From Streptomyces cathayae (GTDB taxonomy: Bacteria > Actinomycetota > Actinomycetes > Streptomycetales > Streptomycetaceae), in contig NZ_CP121682.1 of NCBI RefSeq assembly GCF_029760955.1, forward strand, positions 6,262,001 to 6,326,000: a stretch of DNA of 64,000 nt, written 5' to 3'. The notes beneath the pieces are model-generated. The model saw nothing but the letters and a program-made list of their open reading frames with translations, did no database searches and had not been told where the DNA came from. Of the stretch, positions 27,788 through 37,279 are shown one piece after another; positions within the stretch are counted from its first letter, which is position 1; the number at the start of each line of letters is the position of its first letter. Position numbers and translations under genes: made by a program.

Positions 27788-28810
27788 TCAGGGGCGGGCC
27801 GACGGCGCGCTGCCGCGCGGATGGCGTTCCCCGTGCGACGGGCGGCGGCTGCCCGTCGGGGTGACCGGAGTGCGCTCCGCCCGGCCCGTGTGCGGGCCGG
27901 GCGCCAGGTAGACGGGTGACCGGGTGGCGGAACGGGACGCGGAGACCGGCTCGGGGACCGCGGTGTCCTCGCGGTCGGTGAGCGGCCTGAGCATGACCGG
28001 CGCTGCGGCGGGCAGGGGGGCGACGGGCACCGTACGGCCCTGACGCGCGGACCGGCGCTCGCGCCAGCGGTCGCGCCAGTCGAAGATCCGGTCCTCGGCA
28101 CGGGCGATCATCGGCTCGAACCAGGGCAGTGCCAGCAGGATCAGCAGGCCGGCCACCCAGCCGAGCAGTACGTCGCTCAGCCAGTGGGTGCCGAGGTAGA
28201 CGGTGGACAGACCGACACCGAGCGAGGTCACCGCGGACAGGGCGGACAGCCAGCGCCGTGCTCTCGGAGTGGAGGCCAGATAGGCCAGGATTCCCCAGGT
28301 CACCACGGCGTTGGCGGTGTGACCGCTGGGAAATATGCTGCCGCCGAGCCACATCTCGCTGGATCCGATCTCGGTGGCGTAGTGCGGTCCGAGGCGCCCC
28401 ATGCCGTACTTCGCGGCACCGACGGTGATGTTGAGCAGCAGCAGGGAGACTCCGAGCGCGAGCAGCGGGCGCAGCGTGTGCTGCCGCCAGGAGCGCCAGC
28501 CCAGCCAGGCGGCGACCATCACCGCGGTCGGGCCGCGCTGGCCGAGCACCACGTAGTAGTCGACGAAGGCGTGGAGCTGTGCCCACTGCTCGTAGGGACG
28601 GAAGAACATCACCCGCCAGTCCAGCCGGACCAGCCAGGAGGTGATGACGACGGCCCACACGATCGCCACGTAGAAGGCCAGGGTGGAGCCGAAGAGCACC
28701 GTCCGGTGCCGGCTCATTCGGGGCATGTCGATGTGAGCCGGTCGTTCCGGCTCACGGTCCAGCCTCGCGAACACCCGGTCCAGACGGGTGGGCTTACGTT
28801 CGGTACGCAC
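27788..28810 (-). CDS. PAP2-family membrane phosphatase
   Basis: A 340-residue membrane protein with about six transmembrane helices and a disordered, basic C-terminal tail of about 80 residues. The phosphatidic-acid-phosphatase motifs are present: KYGMGRLGP (motif 1, shortened), 'FPSGHTANAVVTWG' (motif 2 His) and 'STVYLGTHWLSDVLLGW' (motif 3). Such enzymes dephosphorylate lipid phosphates or polyprenyl pyrophosphates on the outer membrane face. Start GTG 28810 is supported by a -10-like TAACGT 7 bases upstream with no ribosome site, suggesting a leaderless message; an in-frame start at 28894 is less likely. Confidence 0.88.
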   Translation of the reverse strand: MRTERKPTRLDRVFARLDREPERPAHIDMPRMSRHRTVLFGSTLAFYVAIVWAVVITSWLVRLDWRVMFFRPYEQWAQLHAFVDYYVVLGQRGPTAVMVAAWLGWRSWRQHTLRPLLALGVSLLLLNITVGAAKYGMGRLGPHYATEIGSSEMWLGGSIFPSGHTANAVVTWGILAYLASTPRARRWLSALSAVTSLGVGLSTVYLGTHWLSDVLLGWVAGLLILLALPWFEPMIARAEDRIFDWRDRWRERRSARQGRTVPVAPLPAAAPVMLRPLTDREDTAVPEPVSASRSATRSPVYLAPGPHTGRAERTPVTPTGSRRPSHGERHPRGSAPSARP

Positions 28811-28817
28811 CCAATCG

Positions 28818-28823
28818 ACGTTA
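28818..28823 (-). promoter_or_regulatory. -10 element TAACGT, leaderless PAP2 gene
   Basis: On the minus strand TAACGT is 7 bases from the GTG at 28810, without a ribosome site. Confidence 0.45.
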
Positions 28824-29057
28824 CAGGGAGTGAACGCGCAGTCCCGCCGAATCGGCGGCTTTGTGATGACGATGTGATGTGGGATCGCTCTCAAGGTGAC
28901 CTTTATTCTTGGCGAATCGACAATCCCCGGGCAATGTTTCCCTCAATTCTTTTGATCATTCGGGGGCGTGAATTTATCGCGCTTTGGGAATTCGTTCACC
29001 AGGGGATGGCGCGGAATTTCTCCGGTGCTCACCGCCGGTGGGCGGGGCGGGAGCGGC

Positions 29058-30368
29058 TCAGGGTGGACCGGAACCGTTCAGCCAGAAGGCGCCGTAGACC
29101 GCCGAGGCCACCGCGGCGGACGCCACCACCAGTGCCGACCTGGGCGTACGCAGCCGGGCCAGGCCCTGCGCCAGGGGCAGCAGCAACGGGAAGGCGGGCA
29201 TGAGCAGACGCGGCTTCGAACCGAAGTAGCTCGACGCGCACAGGGCGAGGGCGGTGACGACACCGGCGTACACCAGCAGCGGGAGCGGCTGGCGCTGCCG
29301 TACACAGATCACGTACAGCCACACCAGCAGGCCGACCCCGAGGACCAGTCCGAGCCCCGCCGGGGCCGAGGGAAACGACGTGAACTTCTCGAGGGTGAAC
29401 CGGGCGAAGGCATAACCCCCGTCGAACCCGTTCCGCCATCCGGCCTGCACATCGAGATACCCGAACGGCCCCTTCCCGGTCCGGTGGCCGACCCACAGAA
29501 CGTAACCGGCGGCGCCGAGCGGAGCGAGGAACATGCCGAGCGCCCGGCGGACGCGGACGCCGGGGGCGCCCGGCGGCACGTGCGCGCCCTCGGGTGCGGG
29601 AACGCGCCGGGTGTCCTGGTGCGGGGCGGCGCGTTCCCCGGAGCGCGCGCCGCCCACCGCTGCCGCCCGCAGGCTTCCCCCGAACGAGCGGAAGCCTGCG
29701 GGGAGGCGACGGCCGTGCGCGAGGGAGGCGATGCCCGCCACCCAGACCGCCGCGACCACCGCCAGCCCCACCGGGCGGGTCAGACCGGCCAGACCCGCCA
29801 GTCCCCCGGCCACCACCCAGCGCCCGGTCAGCACCGCGTACAACGACCACGCGGCGAGTGCCGTGAACAGGGACTCGCTGTACGCCATCGACTGGACGAC
29901 AGCGACCGGCAGCACGGCCCAGAGCAGCACCGCGCACACCCCGATCCGCGGCCCGTACACGTGGTCCGCCACCGCGAAGATCCCCCAGGCGGCGGCGAGC
30001 GAGGCCAGCACGGCGACGACGAAGCCCCCGTCGGCGTACGACAGCGGGGACACCGCCGCCAGCAGCCGCTCCAGCCAGGGAAGCAGGGGGAAGAAGGCCA
30101 GGTTCGAGTGCACGTCCCCGTTCGGGAGGTGCACCTCGTAGCCGTACCCCAGCTCGGCGATCCGCGTGTACCAGAGCGCGTCCCAGCGGGCCGTCAGCAG
30201 GGTGTAGGCGCTCTTGCCGCGCGCCTCGCTCCACAGCACCAGGACGGCCAGACCCAGGGCGCGCACGGCCGCGTACCCGAGGAGCGCCGGCGCGGCCCGG
30301 CGCAGCGGGCCGGGACAGGACGGCGGGCCGGGGCGGAACGGCAGGGCGCGCGTCTCGAGATCGGTCAC
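29058..30368 (-). CDS. PIG-V-like polyprenyl-sugar mannosyltransferase
   Basis: A 436-residue integral membrane glycosyltransferase with about ten or more transmembrane helices and a non-membrane loop in the middle (about residues 240-275). The first luminal loop has the catalytic acidic pattern 'TARWDALWYTRIAELGYGYE' and 'GDVHSNLAFFPLLPWLERLL', which is the PIG-V/GT-C hallmark, so it probably moves mannose from polyprenyl-phosphomannose to a cell-surface acceptor. GTG 30368 is supported by GATAAT 7 bases upstream with no ribosome site (leaderless); a longer frame to 30872 is not convincing. It is divergent from the MFS exporter. Confidence 0.85.
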   Translation of the reverse strand: MTDLETRALPFRPGPPSCPGPLRRAAPALLGYAAVRALGLAVLVLWSEARGKSAYTLLTARWDALWYTRIAELGYGYEVHLPNGDVHSNLAFFPLLPWLERLLAAVSPLSYADGGFVVAVLASLAAAWGIFAVADHVYGPRIGVCAVLLWAVLPVAVVQSMAYSESLFTALAAWSLYAVLTGRWVVAGGLAGLAGLTRPVGLAVVAAVWVAGIASLAHGRRLPAGFRSFGGSLRAAAVGGARSGERAAPHQDTRRVPAPEGAHVPPGAPGVRVRRALGMFLAPLGAAGYVLWVGHRTGKGPFGYLDVQAGWRNGFDGGYAFARFTLEKFTSFPSAPAGLGLVLGVGLLVWLYVICVRQRQPLPLLVYAGVVTALALCASSYFGSKPRLLMPAFPLLLPLAQGLARLRTPRSALVVASAAVASAVYGAFWLNGSGPP

Positions 30369-30375
30369 GGGCCCG

Positions 30376-30381
30376 ATTATC
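30376..30381 (-). promoter_or_regulatory. -10 element GATAAT, leaderless mannosyltransferase gene
   Basis: On the minus strand GATAAT lies 7 bases before the GTG at 30368. Confidence 0.45.
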
Positions 30382-30723
30382 GGCGGGCGCGGGGCGGGGC
30401 GGTCCGGCGGAGCGCCCGGCCCTCCGGGGCGGGCCCGCCCACCCGGACGGGCGGCCCGGCAGGGCGTACGGGCCCGGGAGGCGACCGGAAGGCGCCGGAA
30501 GCGACCGGAGGCGGCCCGGAGAAAAGTGGTGTACGCCACATGCTTCTGCCGAATCTGTGAGAGGTCCGCCACTCGATACCGCCGTTCCCTCGCGTACTCT
30601 GACGTGTCACTCGCCGTTCGTTGCGCAGGCCGGAGGCCACACCGCTCCTCTCCGGCCGAGCCACGGGGAAGTCCCCGCCCCGTGAGCCCGCCGAGCGCGA
30701 GGGAACATCTGGGAGGTCTGTGC

Positions 30724-32409
30724 ATGTCCGGGACGACCACGGCCGCCGCGCTGCGCCGTAGGGCGGCCGGGGCCGGTGCCAACCGCTGGGTGGTGCTCGT
30801 CGTCCTCTGCACCAGCCTGCTGCTCGTGGCCGTCGACGCGACCGTGCTGCACGTGGCGGTCCCCGCGGTCACGGAGGACCTCAGGCCCGGCGGGATGGAA
30901 CTGCTCTGGATCGTCGACTCCTACCCGCTGGTCTGCGCCTCGCTGCTGATCCTGTTCGGCACCCTGGGCGACCGGGTCGGGCGCAGACGCGTACTCCTGC
31001 TCGGCTACGCCCTGTTCGGCGTCGCCTCCGGCATCGCGGCCCTCGCGGACAACGCGCAGGTGCTGATCGCGGCGCGGGTGCTGCTGGGCGTCGGCGGCGC
31101 GATGATCATGCCCGCGACGCTGTCGATCCTGCGGCAGGTCTTTCCGGACCGGCGCGAGCGGGCGCTCGCCATCGGCGTCTGGAGCGCGGTCGCCGCGGTC
31201 GGCGCGGCGGTCGGCCCCCTGCTCGGCGGGTTCCTGCTGGAGCACTTCTGGTGGGGCTCGGTCTTCCTCATCAACATTCCGCTGATGCTGGTCAGCCTCC
31301 CGGTGGGGCGGATCCTGCTGCCGGAGTCGAAGGGTGAGGGCAGCGGCCCCTGGGACGTGGTGGGCGCGCTGATGGCCGCCGCCGGGCTGTTCGCGGTGGT
31401 CCTGGGCGTGAAGCGGCTCGGCGGCGCATCCGCCGCCGACGGCGGTGTGTGGACCGCCCTGACGCTGGTCGCGGGCGCCGCCCTGCTCTCCGTCTTCGTC
31501 CGCAGGCAGCGGCGACGCGCGCACCCGCTGGTCGACCTGCGGATGTTCGCCCGGCCGGCGTTCAGTACGTCGGTGGGCTGCATCGTGCTGGCGATGCTCG
31601 CCCTGGTGGGCCTGGAGCTGATCGCCGCGCAGTACCTCCAGCTCGTCCTGGGGCTGTCCCCGCTGGAGACCGGGCTGCGCCTGCTGCCGCTGACGTTCGC
31701 GGCGATGGCGGCGGGGCTGGCGGGTGCGCGGCTGCTGCGCAGGTTCGGGCCGCGCCGCATGGTCTGCTTCGGCTTCTGTCTGACGGCCGTCGCGGTGCTG
31801 CTGCTGACCGGGATGGGCGGGCAGGACAACCGCACCCTGCTGCTGAGCGGATTCGTCCTGCTCGGCTTCGGCCTGGAGACCACCCTGTTCGGGGCGTACG
31901 AGTCGATGCTGAGCGAAGCGCCCCCGGAACAGGCGGGCGGGGCCGCAGCCATAGGCGAGACCTCGTACCAACTGGGCGCCGGCATCGGGATCGCGCTCCT
32001 CGGCAGCGTCATGAACGCCGTCTACGCGCCCGGCCTCACCGGTGTTCCCGGGGTGCCCGCGTCGGCGTCCACGGCGGCGGGGCACTCGCTGGGGGAGGCC
32101 CACCAGGTCGCCGCCCAACTCGGCGGGCCCGCCGGAGCCGCCCTGCTGGACGCGGCGCGCCACGCCTTCGTGCACGGGCTGCATGTGACCCTGCTGGTCA
32201 GCGCCGGCCTGCTGCTGCTCGGGGCCGCGATGGCGCTGTGGCTGCCGCGGGCGATGCACTGCGAGACGGCGACGGCAGGGGAAACGCCCGCGGATGTGCC
32301 GGCCGAGGCATCCACGGACGTGCCCGCCGATGGACTTTCGGAGGCATCGGGCAAAGCCGTCGACGTGCCCGCCCCGCGAGCGGCCGCGGACTCCCACGTC
32401 CCGGTGTGA
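30724..32409 (+). CDS. MFS drug-exporter-type transporter, DHA2 (14-TM)
   Basis: A 561-residue major-facilitator transporter of the 14-helix DHA2 type (QacA/SmvA-like), which exports cationic or other hydrophobic compounds using proton exchange. The first helix carries 'LLVAVDATVLHVAVPAV' (motif D1-like), loop 2-3 'GTLGDRVGRRRVLLLGYALF' (motif A), and 'ARVLLGVGGAMIMPATLSIL' with 'AVAAVGAAVGPLLGGFLLEH' (motif C). The C-terminus is a disordered tail of about 50 residues. ATG 30724 has GGGAGG 9 bases ahead. No adjacent regulator gene, so inducer unknown. Confidence 0.92.
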   Translation: MSGTTTAAALRRRAAGAGANRWVVLVVLCTSLLLVAVDATVLHVAVPAVTEDLRPGGMELLWIVDSYPLVCASLLILFGTLGDRVGRRRVLLLGYALFGVASGIAALADNAQVLIAARVLLGVGGAMIMPATLSILRQVFPDRRERALAIGVWSAVAAVGAAVGPLLGGFLLEHFWWGSVFLINIPLMLVSLPVGRILLPESKGEGSGPWDVVGALMAAAGLFAVVLGVKRLGGASAADGGVWTALTLVAGAALLSVFVRRQRRRAHPLVDLRMFARPAFSTSVGCIVLAMLALVGLELIAAQYLQLVLGLSPLETGLRLLPLTFAAMAAGLAGARLLRRFGPRRMVCFGFCLTAVAVLLLTGMGGQDNRTLLLSGFVLLGFGLETTLFGAYESMLSEAPPEQAGGAAAIGETSYQLGAGIGIALLGSVMNAVYAPGLTGVPGVPASASTAAGHSLGEAHQVAAQLGGPAGAALLDAARHAFVHGLHVTLLVSAGLLLLGAAMALWLPRAMHCETATAGETPADVPAEASTDVPADGLSEASGKAVDVPAPRAAADSHVPV

Positions 32410-32547
32410 GGCACACCGCCGCCGGGCCGGGTGGACGTGCGCGGCACCGCGTCGTAACGTCGGGTCGGTCCGAGCCGTGACTAGCAACGCTAGTTAACCA
32501 GTGCGCCGGTCGGCTCCGCCCCGGTCAGATCCCCCGGAGGGTGTCCC

Positions 32548-33747
32548 ATGTCCGCCCCATCGAAGTCATCGAAGCTGCCCCCCTTCGACCCGGCCGACCC
32601 GCTGGGCCTGGACGACCTGCTGGAGCCGGAGGACCTGGCGGTCCGGGACACCGTGCGCGCCTGGGCGGGCGACCGGGTGCTGCCCCATGTCGCCGACTGG
32701 TACGAGAAGGGCGAACTGCCCGGCATCCGGGAGCTGGCCCGGGAGCTCGGCGGGATCGGTGCGCTCGGCATGCCCCTGCGCGGCTACGGCTGTGCGGGTG
32801 CCTCGGCCGTGCAGTACGGGCTCGCCTGCCTGGAACTGGAGGCCGCCGACTCCGGCATCCGGTCCCTGGTCTCCGTACAGGGCTCGCTCGCCATGTACGC
32901 GATCCACCGGTTCGGCAGTGAGGAGCAGAAGCAGCGGTGGCTGCCGGAGATGGCCGCCGGTGAGGTCATCGGCTGCTTCGGGCTCACCGAACCCGACCAC
33001 GGCTCCGACCCCGCGGCCATGCGGACGTACGCCAAGCGCGACGGCGGGGACTGGGTCCTGAACGGTCGCAAGATGTGGATCACCAACGGGTCCGTGGCCG
33101 GTGTCGCCGTGGTGTGGGCGCAGACCGACGACGGAATCCGCGGGTTCGTGGTGCCCACCGACAGCGCCGGGTTCTCGGCACCGGAGATCAAGCACAAGTG
33201 GTCGCTGCGCGCCTCCGTCACCAGCGAACTGGTCCTCGACGAGGTGCGGCTGCCCGCCGACGCCGTACTGCCCGAGGTGACCGGGCTGCGCGGACCGCTC
33301 AGCTGCCTGACGCACGCCCGGTACGGGATCGTCTGGGGCGCGATGGGCGCGGCGCGCGCCTGCTTCGAGGCCGCCGTCGACTACGCGAAGTCGCGGGAGC
33401 AGTTCGGGCGGCCCATCGGCGGGTTCCAGCTGACGCAGGCCAAACTCGCCGACATGGCGGTCGAACTGCACAAGGGGACACTGCTCGCCCATCATCTCGG
33501 GCGGCGCATGGACGCCGGCCGCCTGCGTCCCGAGCAGGTCAGCTTCGGCAAGTTGAACAACGTCCGTGAGGCCATCGACATCTGCCGCACGGCCCGCACC
33601 ATCCTCGGCGCCAACGGGATCTCGCTCGAATACCCCGTGATGCGGCACGCGACGAACCTCGAATCGGTGCTCACCTACGAGGGCACCGTGGAGATGCACC
33701 AGCTGGTGCTGGGCAAGGCGTTCACCGGGATCGACGCGTTCCGGTAG
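32548..33747 (+). CDS. Acyl-CoA dehydrogenase, glutaryl-CoA dehydrogenase type
   Basis: A 399-residue FAD flavoenzyme. The three usual domains are seen: helical N-domain, 'CFGLTEPDHGSDPAAMRTYA' and 'WVLNGRKMWITNGSVAGVAV' (FAD-binding middle), and a helical C-domain with 'YAKSREQFGRPIGGFQLTQA' and the catalytic Glu in 'LTYEGTVEMHQLVLGKAFTG'. The C-terminal ending and the 'LGANGISLEYPVMRHATNLE' block are typical of glutaryl-CoA dehydrogenases, which make crotonyl-CoA from glutaryl-CoA in lysine/tryptophan breakdown. No other genes of that pathway are adjacent, so substrate remains a homology guess. Confidence 0.9.
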   Translation: MSAPSKSSKLPPFDPADPLGLDDLLEPEDLAVRDTVRAWAGDRVLPHVADWYEKGELPGIRELARELGGIGALGMPLRGYGCAGASAVQYGLACLELEAADSGIRSLVSVQGSLAMYAIHRFGSEEQKQRWLPEMAAGEVIGCFGLTEPDHGSDPAAMRTYAKRDGGDWVLNGRKMWITNGSVAGVAVVWAQTDDGIRGFVVPTDSAGFSAPEIKHKWSLRASVTSELVLDEVRLPADAVLPEVTGLRGPLSCLTHARYGIVWGAMGAARACFEAAVDYAKSREQFGRPIGGFQLTQAKLADMAVELHKGTLLAHHLGRRMDAGRLRPEQVSFGKLNNVREAIDICRTARTILGANGISLEYPVMRHATNLESVLTYEGTVEMHQLVLGKAFTGIDAFR

Positions 33748-33782
33748 GCCCGGTGGGGGCAGGGCCGGCGAGCGGCCCTGCC

Positions 33783-34220
33783 TCAGCTCTGGTTGTAGAA
33801 GCCGTCCGACCGGTGCACCGCGGGCTCCCCGCTGACGACCACGGTGTCGGCCGGGCTGAGCAGGAACACGCGGTTGGACACGCGCTCGATGGAGCCGCGC
33901 AGACCGAAGATCAGCCCTGCGGCGAAGTCGACGACGCGCTTGGCGTCACCGGCGTCCATGGCGGTGAGGTTGATGATGACGGGGATCCCGTCCCGGAACA
34001 GCTCGCCGATGGCGCGGGCGTCCCGGAAGCTGTCCGGGGTGACCGTGCCGATGCGGCGGCCCTTCTCCTCGGCGACGTCCGTGGCCACCTTGACCCGCGG
34101 ATCGGTGACCCAGGCGTCCCCCGGCTCGGTTCCGTCGGAGTAGTCGTCGTCGTAGTAACGCTCGTCTTCGTTGTCGTCGACGAGGCCAAGCCAGGCACTT
34201 GCCTTGCGTACCGATCCCAT
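33783..34220 (-). CDS. sflA: SepF-family cell-division protein (probable SflA)
   Basis: A 145-residue SepF paralogue. SepF proteins bind FtsZ and the membrane. It has the amphipathic N-terminus ([20 protein letters not shown]), an acidic linker, and the SepF core ('[20 protein letters not shown]', '[20 protein letters not shown]', '[10 protein letters not shown]'). Streptomyces has three such proteins; the one near recN-der in S. coelicolor is, as I recall, SCO1749 (SflA), which affects hyphal tip and branch behaviour. The dedicated SepF lies next to ftsZ, so this is the paralogue. GAGGAGG precedes the ATG. It is divergent from the DUF5685 gene, 290 bp away. Confidence 0.88.
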   Translation of the reverse strand: MGSVRKASAWLGLVDDNEDERYYDDDYSDGTEPGDAWVTDPRVKVATDVAEEKGRRIGTVTPDSFRDARAIGELFRDGIPVIINLTAMDAGDAKRVVDFAAGLIFGLRGSIERVSNRVFLLSPADTVVVSGEPAVHRSDGFYNQS

Positions 34221-34510
34221 GGACGCCTCCTCTCACAGCGGTCCTTCTTGCTTTCCGCATCCCTATGGTCGTCCATGATGCGGATGGCGCGCCAAGTGAT
34301 GGGACGCCGCGCGGGGGGTTTGTGACGGTACTGGTGCACGGAGAATCCGTCGAGAGCCCAAGCCCCCCAAGGGTCTTGACGTAACCGGATGCTGACTGTG
34401 AGTGAAATATGATTCTTCTCGGCGTATGGGTGATGGGTGACGCGTACGGGTGAATGCGACAGTCGGTACGATGCCGGCGCTCCACTTCGCGGCACCCACG
34501 GGGGAACGTC

Positions 34511-35671
34511 ATGTTCGGAATGGTCAGGCCCTGCCGGCATCGGCTCGGTGAACGCCTCACGGCTCAGTGGACGGCGCATCTGTGCGGGTTGTGCCTGGCG
34601 TTGCGCGGTGACCACGGGCAGCTCGCACGCGTGGTCACCAACTACGACGGGCTGCTCGTCTCGGTCCTGACGGAGGCTCAGGCGGTCCGTGCGGACGCCG
34701 GACGGCGCACGGCGGGGCCGTGTCCGCTGCGCGGCATGCGGACCGCCTCCGTCGCGCACGGCGAGGGCGCGCGACTCGCGGCGGCCGTCTCGCTGGTCCT
34801 GGCCTCCGCCAAGGTGCGCGACCATGTGGCCGACGGGGACGGGCTGCTGGCCCGCCGACCGGTGGCGCTCGCCGCGCGCCGCGTCGCCGCGAGCTGGGAC
34901 CGGGCCGGGGCGCGGACCGGTTCGGCCGTCGGGTTCGACACGGCCGTCCTGGTCGACGCCGTCGACCGGCAGGCCGGCATCGAGGCCCTGGCCGGGCCGG
35001 GTACCCCGATCCTCACCGTCACCGAACCGACCGAGACCGCCACCGCGGCGGCCTTCGCGCACACCGCGGTGCTCGCCGGGCGCGCGCACAACGCCGGGCC
35101 GCTGGCCGAGGCCGGGCGTCTCTTCGGCCGGCTCGCCCATCTCCTGGACGCCGTGGAGGACCTGGAGGCCGACGCCGCGGCGGGCGCGTGGAACCCCCTC
35201 ACCGCCACCGGAACCCCCCTCGCCGAGGCCCGCCGGCTCGCCGACGACGCCGTGCACGGCATCCGGCTCGCGCTGCGCGAGGTGGAGTTCGGCGACGGAG
35301 GTCTGGCGCACCGGCTGCTCGTCCACGAACTGCCCAACTCCGTCCACCGTGCCTTCGATACCGTTTCTTGTGCCCACGGCTCCGGCCCCTACGCCCCGCC
35401 CGGCGCACCGGGCATGCCCGGCGGCCCGGTGCCGCCCGAGCCGCCGCGCCGCGACCGGCGCGGGTTGCTCGCCGGCTGCGCGGTGTGGCTGGGGCTGGCC
35501 TGTACGTGCCAGATGTGCTGCGGCACGTACGGGGATCCCTGGAGCGGGGAGCACAAGGAGGGGGTCTGTTCCCGGTACGACTGCGGCGGGTGCTGCGACT
35601 GCTGCAACTGTTGTGAGTGCTGCAGTCGCTGCGGTGAGGACGGCGGTTGCGACTGCGGCTGCGACTGCTGA
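34511..35671 (+). CDS. DUF5685 protein with cysteine-rich C-terminal tail
   Basis: A 386-residue protein. The N-terminus matches DUF5685 (MFGMVRPCRHRLGERLTAQW, then AHLCGLCLALRGDHGQLARV), with a conserved CxxC. A mainly helical body follows, with an Asp-containing stretch (LLDAVEDLEADAAAGAWNPL). After a proline linker and a short hydrophobic stretch (RGLLAGCAVWLGLACTC), the last 55 residues are about one-third cysteine, in runs of CC pairs (CGGCCDCCNCCECCSRC, CDCGCDC). The tail may bind metals or form disulfides; function unknown. The start has only GGGGA 5 bases ahead. Divergent from the SepF-like gene, which may share its control region. Confidence 0.82.
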   Translation: MFGMVRPCRHRLGERLTAQWTAHLCGLCLALRGDHGQLARVVTNYDGLLVSVLTEAQAVRADAGRRTAGPCPLRGMRTASVAHGEGARLAAAVSLVLASAKVRDHVADGDGLLARRPVALAARRVAASWDRAGARTGSAVGFDTAVLVDAVDRQAGIEALAGPGTPILTVTEPTETATAAAFAHTAVLAGRAHNAGPLAEAGRLFGRLAHLLDAVEDLEADAAAGAWNPLTATGTPLAEARRLADDAVHGIRLALREVEFGDGGLAHRLLVHELPNSVHRAFDTVSCAHGSGPYAPPGAPGMPGGPVPPEPPRRDRRGLLAGCAVWLGLACTCQMCCGTYGDPWSGEHKEGVCSRYDCGGCCDCCNCCECCSRCGEDGGCDCGCDC

Positions 35672-35983
35672 ACCGGCGTCCGGAGGGGCTCGTAGAAGCA
35701 ACCGGAGGGGTGACTTCCGGCCATTTCCGGGGGCCTGCGCGCGGCGGTGACGCTGGGGTGTCGGCCGGTGACGCAAGGGGTGTGGCGGGTCAACCCGCAC
35801 AGCCGGTTCAAAGGGTGACGTCCGAAAGGCACTCTTGCGCCGACCGGCCGTTCGGCCGAATACTCACCCCCAGCGCTTGTCAGGGGCACGGCATGTTCGG
35901 AATCCGGACGGCCTGCCCCCTGCCTGCGCCTCACGGGCCCGAACCCCACGGGGCCCCCTACTTCCTTTGTGGAGGAACGAGAA
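35672..35983. other. Upstream region of the first streptogrisin gene
   Basis: 312 bp without a gene. A palindromic stretch (CGGCCGTTCGGCCG near 35848) lies between a possible -35 (TTGCGC) and -10 (GAATAC) about 17 bases apart, about 120 bases before the protease start. Control of the secreted protease probably acts here. Confidence 0.45.
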
Positions 35984-36889
35984 GTGAGGATCAAGCGCAC
36001 CACCCCCCGCAGCGGCATCTCGAGACGCACCCGGCTGATCGCCGTCTCCACCGGCCTCGTGGCCGCCGCCGCGATCGCGATCCCCAGCGCGAACGCGTCC
36101 GAAGCACCCGCCACCTTCAGTTCCGCCGAGCTCAACAGCGTCAGCGGATCGGTACTGAAGGCCGACATCCCGGGCACCGCCTGGGCCGTCGACAGCAAGA
36201 CCAACCGGGTCGTCGTCACGGTCGACAGCACGGTGTCCCAGGCCGAGATCGCGCAGATCAAGCAGCAGGCCGGTGCCGACGCCGACGCGCTGCAGATCAA
36301 GCGCACGCCCGGTACGTTCAGCAAGCTCATCCAGGGCGGCGACGCCATCTACGCGAGTAGCTGGCGCTGCTCCCTCGGCTTCAACGTCCGCAGCAGCAGC
36401 GGTGTCGAGTACTTCCTGACCGCCGGTCACTGCACCGACGGCGCGGGCACCTGGTACTCCAACTCCGCCCGCACCACGGCCATCGGCACGACCGCCGGCT
36501 CCAGCTTCCCGGGCAACGACTACGGCATCGTGCGCTACACCGGTTCCGTCAGCCGCCCCGGCACCGCGAACGGCGTGGACATCACCCGCGCGGCCACCCC
36601 GGCTGTGGGCACCACCGTCATCCGTGACGGCTCCACCACGGGTACGCACAGCGGCCGGGTCACCGCGCTCAACGCGACCGTGAACTACGGCGGCGGCGAC
36701 ATCGTCTCCGGCCTCATCCAGACCACGGTCTGCGCCGAGCCCGGCGACTCCGGCGGCTCGCTGTACGGCAGCAACGGCACCGCGTACGGTCTGACCTCCG
36801 GCGGCAGCGGCAACTGCTCCTCCGGCGGCACGACCTTCTTCCAGCCGGTGACGGAGGCCCTGAGCGCCTACGGCGTCAGCGTCTACTAG
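35984..36889 (+). CDS. Streptogrisin-type secreted serine protease (S1E)
   Basis: A 301-residue chymotrypsin-like protease made as pre-pro-enzyme. A signal peptide with a basic start and '[14 protein letters not shown]' comes first, then a short pro-region typical of SGPA/SGPB, and the mature enzyme from about '[18 protein letters not shown]'. The catalytic triad is His in '[11 protein letters not shown]', Asp in '[11 protein letters not shown]', Ser in '[13 protein letters not shown]', with disulfide Cys pairs at WRCSLG/GHC and VCAEP/GNCSS. GTG 35984 follows GGAGGA by 8 bases. A strong terminator follows at 37016. The IS200/IS605 element begins 0.3 kb downstream. Confidence 0.95.
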   Translation: MRIKRTTPRSGISRRTRLIAVSTGLVAAAAIAIPSANASEAPATFSSAELNSVSGSVLKADIPGTAWAVDSKTNRVVVTVDSTVSQAEIAQIKQQAGADADALQIKRTPGTFSKLIQGGDAIYASSWRCSLGFNVRSSSGVEYFLTAGHCTDGAGTWYSNSARTTAIGTTAGSSFPGNDYGIVRYTGSVSRPGTANGVDITRAATPAVGTTVIRDGSTTGTHSGRVTALNATVNYGGGDIVSGLIQTTVCAEPGDSGGSLYGSNGTAYGLTSGGSGNCSSGGTTFFQPVTEALSAYGVSVY

Positions 36890-37184
36890 GCCTGCTGGAG
36901 CTGCTGGACCTGCTGGGTCGACGGACCAGCAGCGAGTCGCCCGTCCAGGAGGACGGACCGGGAGCCGGCCGGTACCACCGGCCCCCGGAGGTTCCACCGC
37001 AGCCGGCAGCACGACGAGCCCCCGCACGGCAACCGCCGTGCGGGGGCTCGCTCTTGTGGGGGTACGGAGCCGTCGGGGCCCTTGCGGAAAGCCCCGGCGT
37101 TCAGTCCGGAAGGTGCCCCCCGGTGCGGTCCCGGGACTCCACGGCGCCTCTCACGGTGAACAGCTGATCGGTTCTCGGTAGCGG
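36890..37184. other. Region between protease gene and IS element
   Basis: No gene. It contains the protease terminator (37016-37049). Repeated CTG-rich sequence directly after the stop (CTGCTGGAGCTGCTGGACCTGCTGGG) is present. Confidence 0.5.
37016..37049 (+). terminator. Terminator after the first streptogrisin gene
   Basis: Perfect 15-bp arms GAGCCCCCGCACGGC (37016-37030) and GCCGTGCGGGGGCTC (37035-37049), loop AACC, then GCTCTTGTGG. Confidence 0.9.
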
Positions 37185-37266
37185 CGCAGACCCCGGGCTT
37201 CAGTTCTGGGGACAGCCGCCCCATGATGATGGCCGCACCAGTCCACCGTCAGGTAGCTCCGCGCTG

Positions 37267-37272
37267 CATAGT
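37267..37272 (+). promoter_or_regulatory. -10-like CATAGT for tnpA, leaderless
   Basis: CATAGT lies 7 bases before the GTG start of tnpA and there is no ribosome site. Confidence 0.4.
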
Positions 37273-37279
37273 TAGACCC

